64,000 nucleotides of DNA from Linum tenue. Its lineage: Eukaryota; Streptophyta; Magnoliopsida; Malpighiales; Linaceae. A program made the position numbers and the translations under genes. The stretch lies in assembly GCA_946122785.1 (NCBI GenBank), contig CAMGYJ010000011.1, positions 11,408,001 through 11,472,000 on the forward strand. Reading direction: 5' to 3'. The notes under the pieces are model-generated. The model was not told the DNA's origin. It made no database searches and was given only the letters and a program-made list of their open reading frames with translations. Shown in pieces: positions 62,387 to 64,000 of this stretch. Within the stretch, counting starts at the first letter, position 1; each line of letters opens with the position of its first letter.

Positions 62387-63066
62387 GATTACAAGGTTCA
62401 TCTCAGCCAACATGATGGAACATTTTCTATCGACTCCATGCACTACAGGCGACTAATTTGTAGACAGATCTACTTAACAACAACAAGACCAAACATCAAT
62501 TACACCACCCCCAACAATTGAGGTAATTCCTCGAAGCTCCAAACATCACTTTTCCTATAGTGCAGCTTACCAACTCCATGTTTATACCGACTTAGATTGG
62601 GAAGGGTGTTTGGAAGCAAGAAAATACTCTGACTATTTCATCCTTTCGAGACCTTCTCTTTATCTCTTTGTAATCGAAAAAATAGATAAAATATGACGAT
62701 CGTCAACCAAAGCAGAATACATGCCATGACTCTAGCTATAGCAAAAATTTGAATGGATGGCCCATATTCTCAAAGATTTTCAAATCAATCATCCACAATC
62801 TGCTCAACTTTTTGACAACAATCAATTGGTATTTCAGACATTGAATTTCGTCCTCCACGAGCACACCAAGCACTTCAAAATGCCTGACACTTCATGAAAA
62901 AAACATACATACATCCAATTTGTTGCAAACACATTTCATCCCTTCACCTCACCGATTTGCATGCATCTTTACAAATGCTTTGTGTCCTGGATGATTCGAT
63001 GACTTTCTCTCCAAGTTTGGTCTGCACATTTTTGTTGCCAACACGCTTACAGTGAAGTTTTAGATG
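62387..63066 (+). pseudogene. Ty1/copia RT-RNase H remnant
   Basis: The plus strand reads DYKVHLSQHDGTFSIDSMHY then RRLICRQIYLTTTRPNINYT. After shifts it reads LDWEGCLEARKYS, RSSTKAEYMAM, LFDNNQLVFQTLN and HEHTKHFKM, the order of copia RT thumb and RNase H landmarks (TRPDISY, SDWAGC, STEAEYRA, DNQSA, HERTKHIE). Several stops and frameshifts make it long dead. LTRs are not visible. Confidence 0.8.
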
Positions 63067-63679
63067 AACCGATTAATCTATCGATCCAGGAGAAGCAAAC
63101 GGCAACACCTCCATCTAATCAAGGCTCCGACTGCCACCCAATTCAAAATGAAAGGCCAGAGCAACATTGTTTGACAACAGAGATTGTTGCTATAATTTGA
63201 AGACAAATGATCTACTATGGACAGGAAGTCACGGTATATGAGGTTACTCACATTTTTTAACCACATAAATATATATGTATTTTACTTTTTTGCAGTGTCG
63301 ATTTTCCAATCCGTTAAAGCATATAATCAACATATATACCGTCTATCTTGAGATGGTTAAAAAGATGTTTTTTTTATAATGTGATTAAAAAAGATGTTTG
63401 GTAATTGAGATTTTGGTCATTAACTATTCATACATCATCCACAACAATAAACAGAAGAACAGCATAAATATGGCGAAAAGTCTGTCAATTTTTTTGTTCA
63501 TCATCTGTCACAATCTCATTTGTTCATGTGTCAGAGAAGAAACAACCATGCCGAATCTAACCTGAACGTCTTCCAACTTTACAAAACTGTGTATAGCATC
63601 CCAGAGGCAGAAAGTTAAGATTAATCTACGTTATGGAATCCGCCTTTGCTCAAAAAACGAGTTTACTCTGTTTTCATCA
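63067..63679. other. Spacer and 3' flank of the second MYB gene
   Basis: A 62-codon minus frame (63078-63266) lies over the likely downstream end of the copia remnant and is not recognised. The 3' UTR of the MYB gene should start at 63679 and run left. Confidence 0.4.
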
Positions 63680-64000
63680 TCACTGCCCCTGCAACTCCGG
63701 GAACCCTTCAACTCCCCCGGCTTGGACAAACAGATCATACCAGAAATCCATGGCGTCGTCAATACTCGGACCGTGAATCCCATGTACAGGATCAATGACG
63801 GAGAAGTCCAAGGAATCAAATTGGTCATCAAACTGCAAGTATTCCCCCGAAACTTCCGGCGAATAATTCATCAGTTCCCCTGCCTCAGGCTCCGACCATA
63901 AGCTCTCGTCGATCAACGGAAACTGCTCCACCGACGAGGGCGACGGCGTTTCGTCATAACTCCTCGTCTCCGCTGTGGAGATCGTGTTTTCGGTCACGGA
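63680..64000 (-). CDS. R2R3-MYB subgroup 2 paralogue, C-terminal part (cut by window edge)
   Basis: The minus frame is open to the edge and ends at 63680-63682. It carries LIDESLWSEPE and [17 protein letters not shown], the subgroup 2 C-terminal signatures, and [18 protein letters not shown], closely matching the tail of the MYB at 54227-55134 (SGEYLQF…LDFSV). The DNA-binding repeats lie beyond 64000. Same strand and ~8.5 kb spacing indicate a tandem duplicate. This copy is closer to the canonical IDESFW.E motif and has a longer end (PELQGQ). No lesion is seen in the visible 107 codons. Confidence 0.93.
   Translation of the reverse strand, partial: SVTENTISTAETRSYDETPSPSSVEQFPLIDESLWSEPEAGELMNYSPEVSGEYLQFDDQFDSLDFSVIDPVHGIHGPSIDDAMDFWYDLFVQAGGVEGFPELQGQ

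Overview
This window reads as nuclear DNA of a eudicot plant. It contains spliced genes with GT-AG introns, an R2R3-MYB transcription-factor pair, a cytosolic malate dehydrogenase gene, and many plant transposon families (Ty1/copia, LINE, TRIM, hAT, Mutator-like/MULE, Tourist-like MITE, possible Helitron). The species cannot be told from the sequence. Gene density is low: four host protein-coding loci look real, and most of the rest is transposon sequence, much of it nested.

Host genes: (1) a single-exon DUF761-type protein at 15507-16331 (+); (2) a complete seven-exon cytosolic NAD-malate dehydrogenase at 39987-42205 (+), assembled here from splice sites to 332 aa; (3) a two-exon R2R3-MYB of the MYB13/14/15 type (subgroup 2) at 54227-55134 (-); (4) the 3' end of a second, tandem MYB of the same type, cut by the right edge at 63680-64000 (-).

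Layout. 1-15 kb: transposon-rich flank with hAT pieces (1-327, 6712-7353), MULE-type elements (929-1558, 4893-5234), a complete TRIM element (2350-3062), a foldback element full of TTACGTAA palindromes split by a 5'-truncated LINE (11750-13920), and a Tourist-like MITE (14329-14854). 15-17 kb: the DUF761 gene. 17.7-25 kb: a plus-strand copia 5' end interrupted by a minus-strand, Sirevirus-like copia element. The pol of that element is decayed, but it carries an intact extra 361-codon frame between pol and its 3' LTR. 25-28.4 kb: a Mutator-like element carrying glucose-6-phosphate dehydrogenase exon fragments, with a second MULE inserted in its own terminal repeat. 28.6-39.3 kb: a possible Helitron that contains the broken first exon of a ZEITLUPE/ADAGIO-type LOV photoreceptor gene. 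40-42.2 kb: malate dehydrogenase. 44-45 kb: 5' end of another LTR retrotransposon. 45.7-50.5 kb: hAT and MULE elements with captured host fragments (a subtilase signal peptide, a TMEM135/Tim17-like piece, a B12D-like first exon) and a 1.86-kb solo LTR. 51-52 kb: a hAT-like GGGT-rich element. 54-64 kb: the MYB pair, with tandem ACCATATGGT repeats, a hAT, a Pack-MULE and copia/LINE remnants between the copies.

The main theme is repeated capture of host gene fragments by several transposon superfamilies within one 64-kb stretch. Most elements are delimited here by exact or near-exact target-site duplications. The host genes show no operon-like or pathway link to each other. All family calls come from reading the sequence, without a database search.
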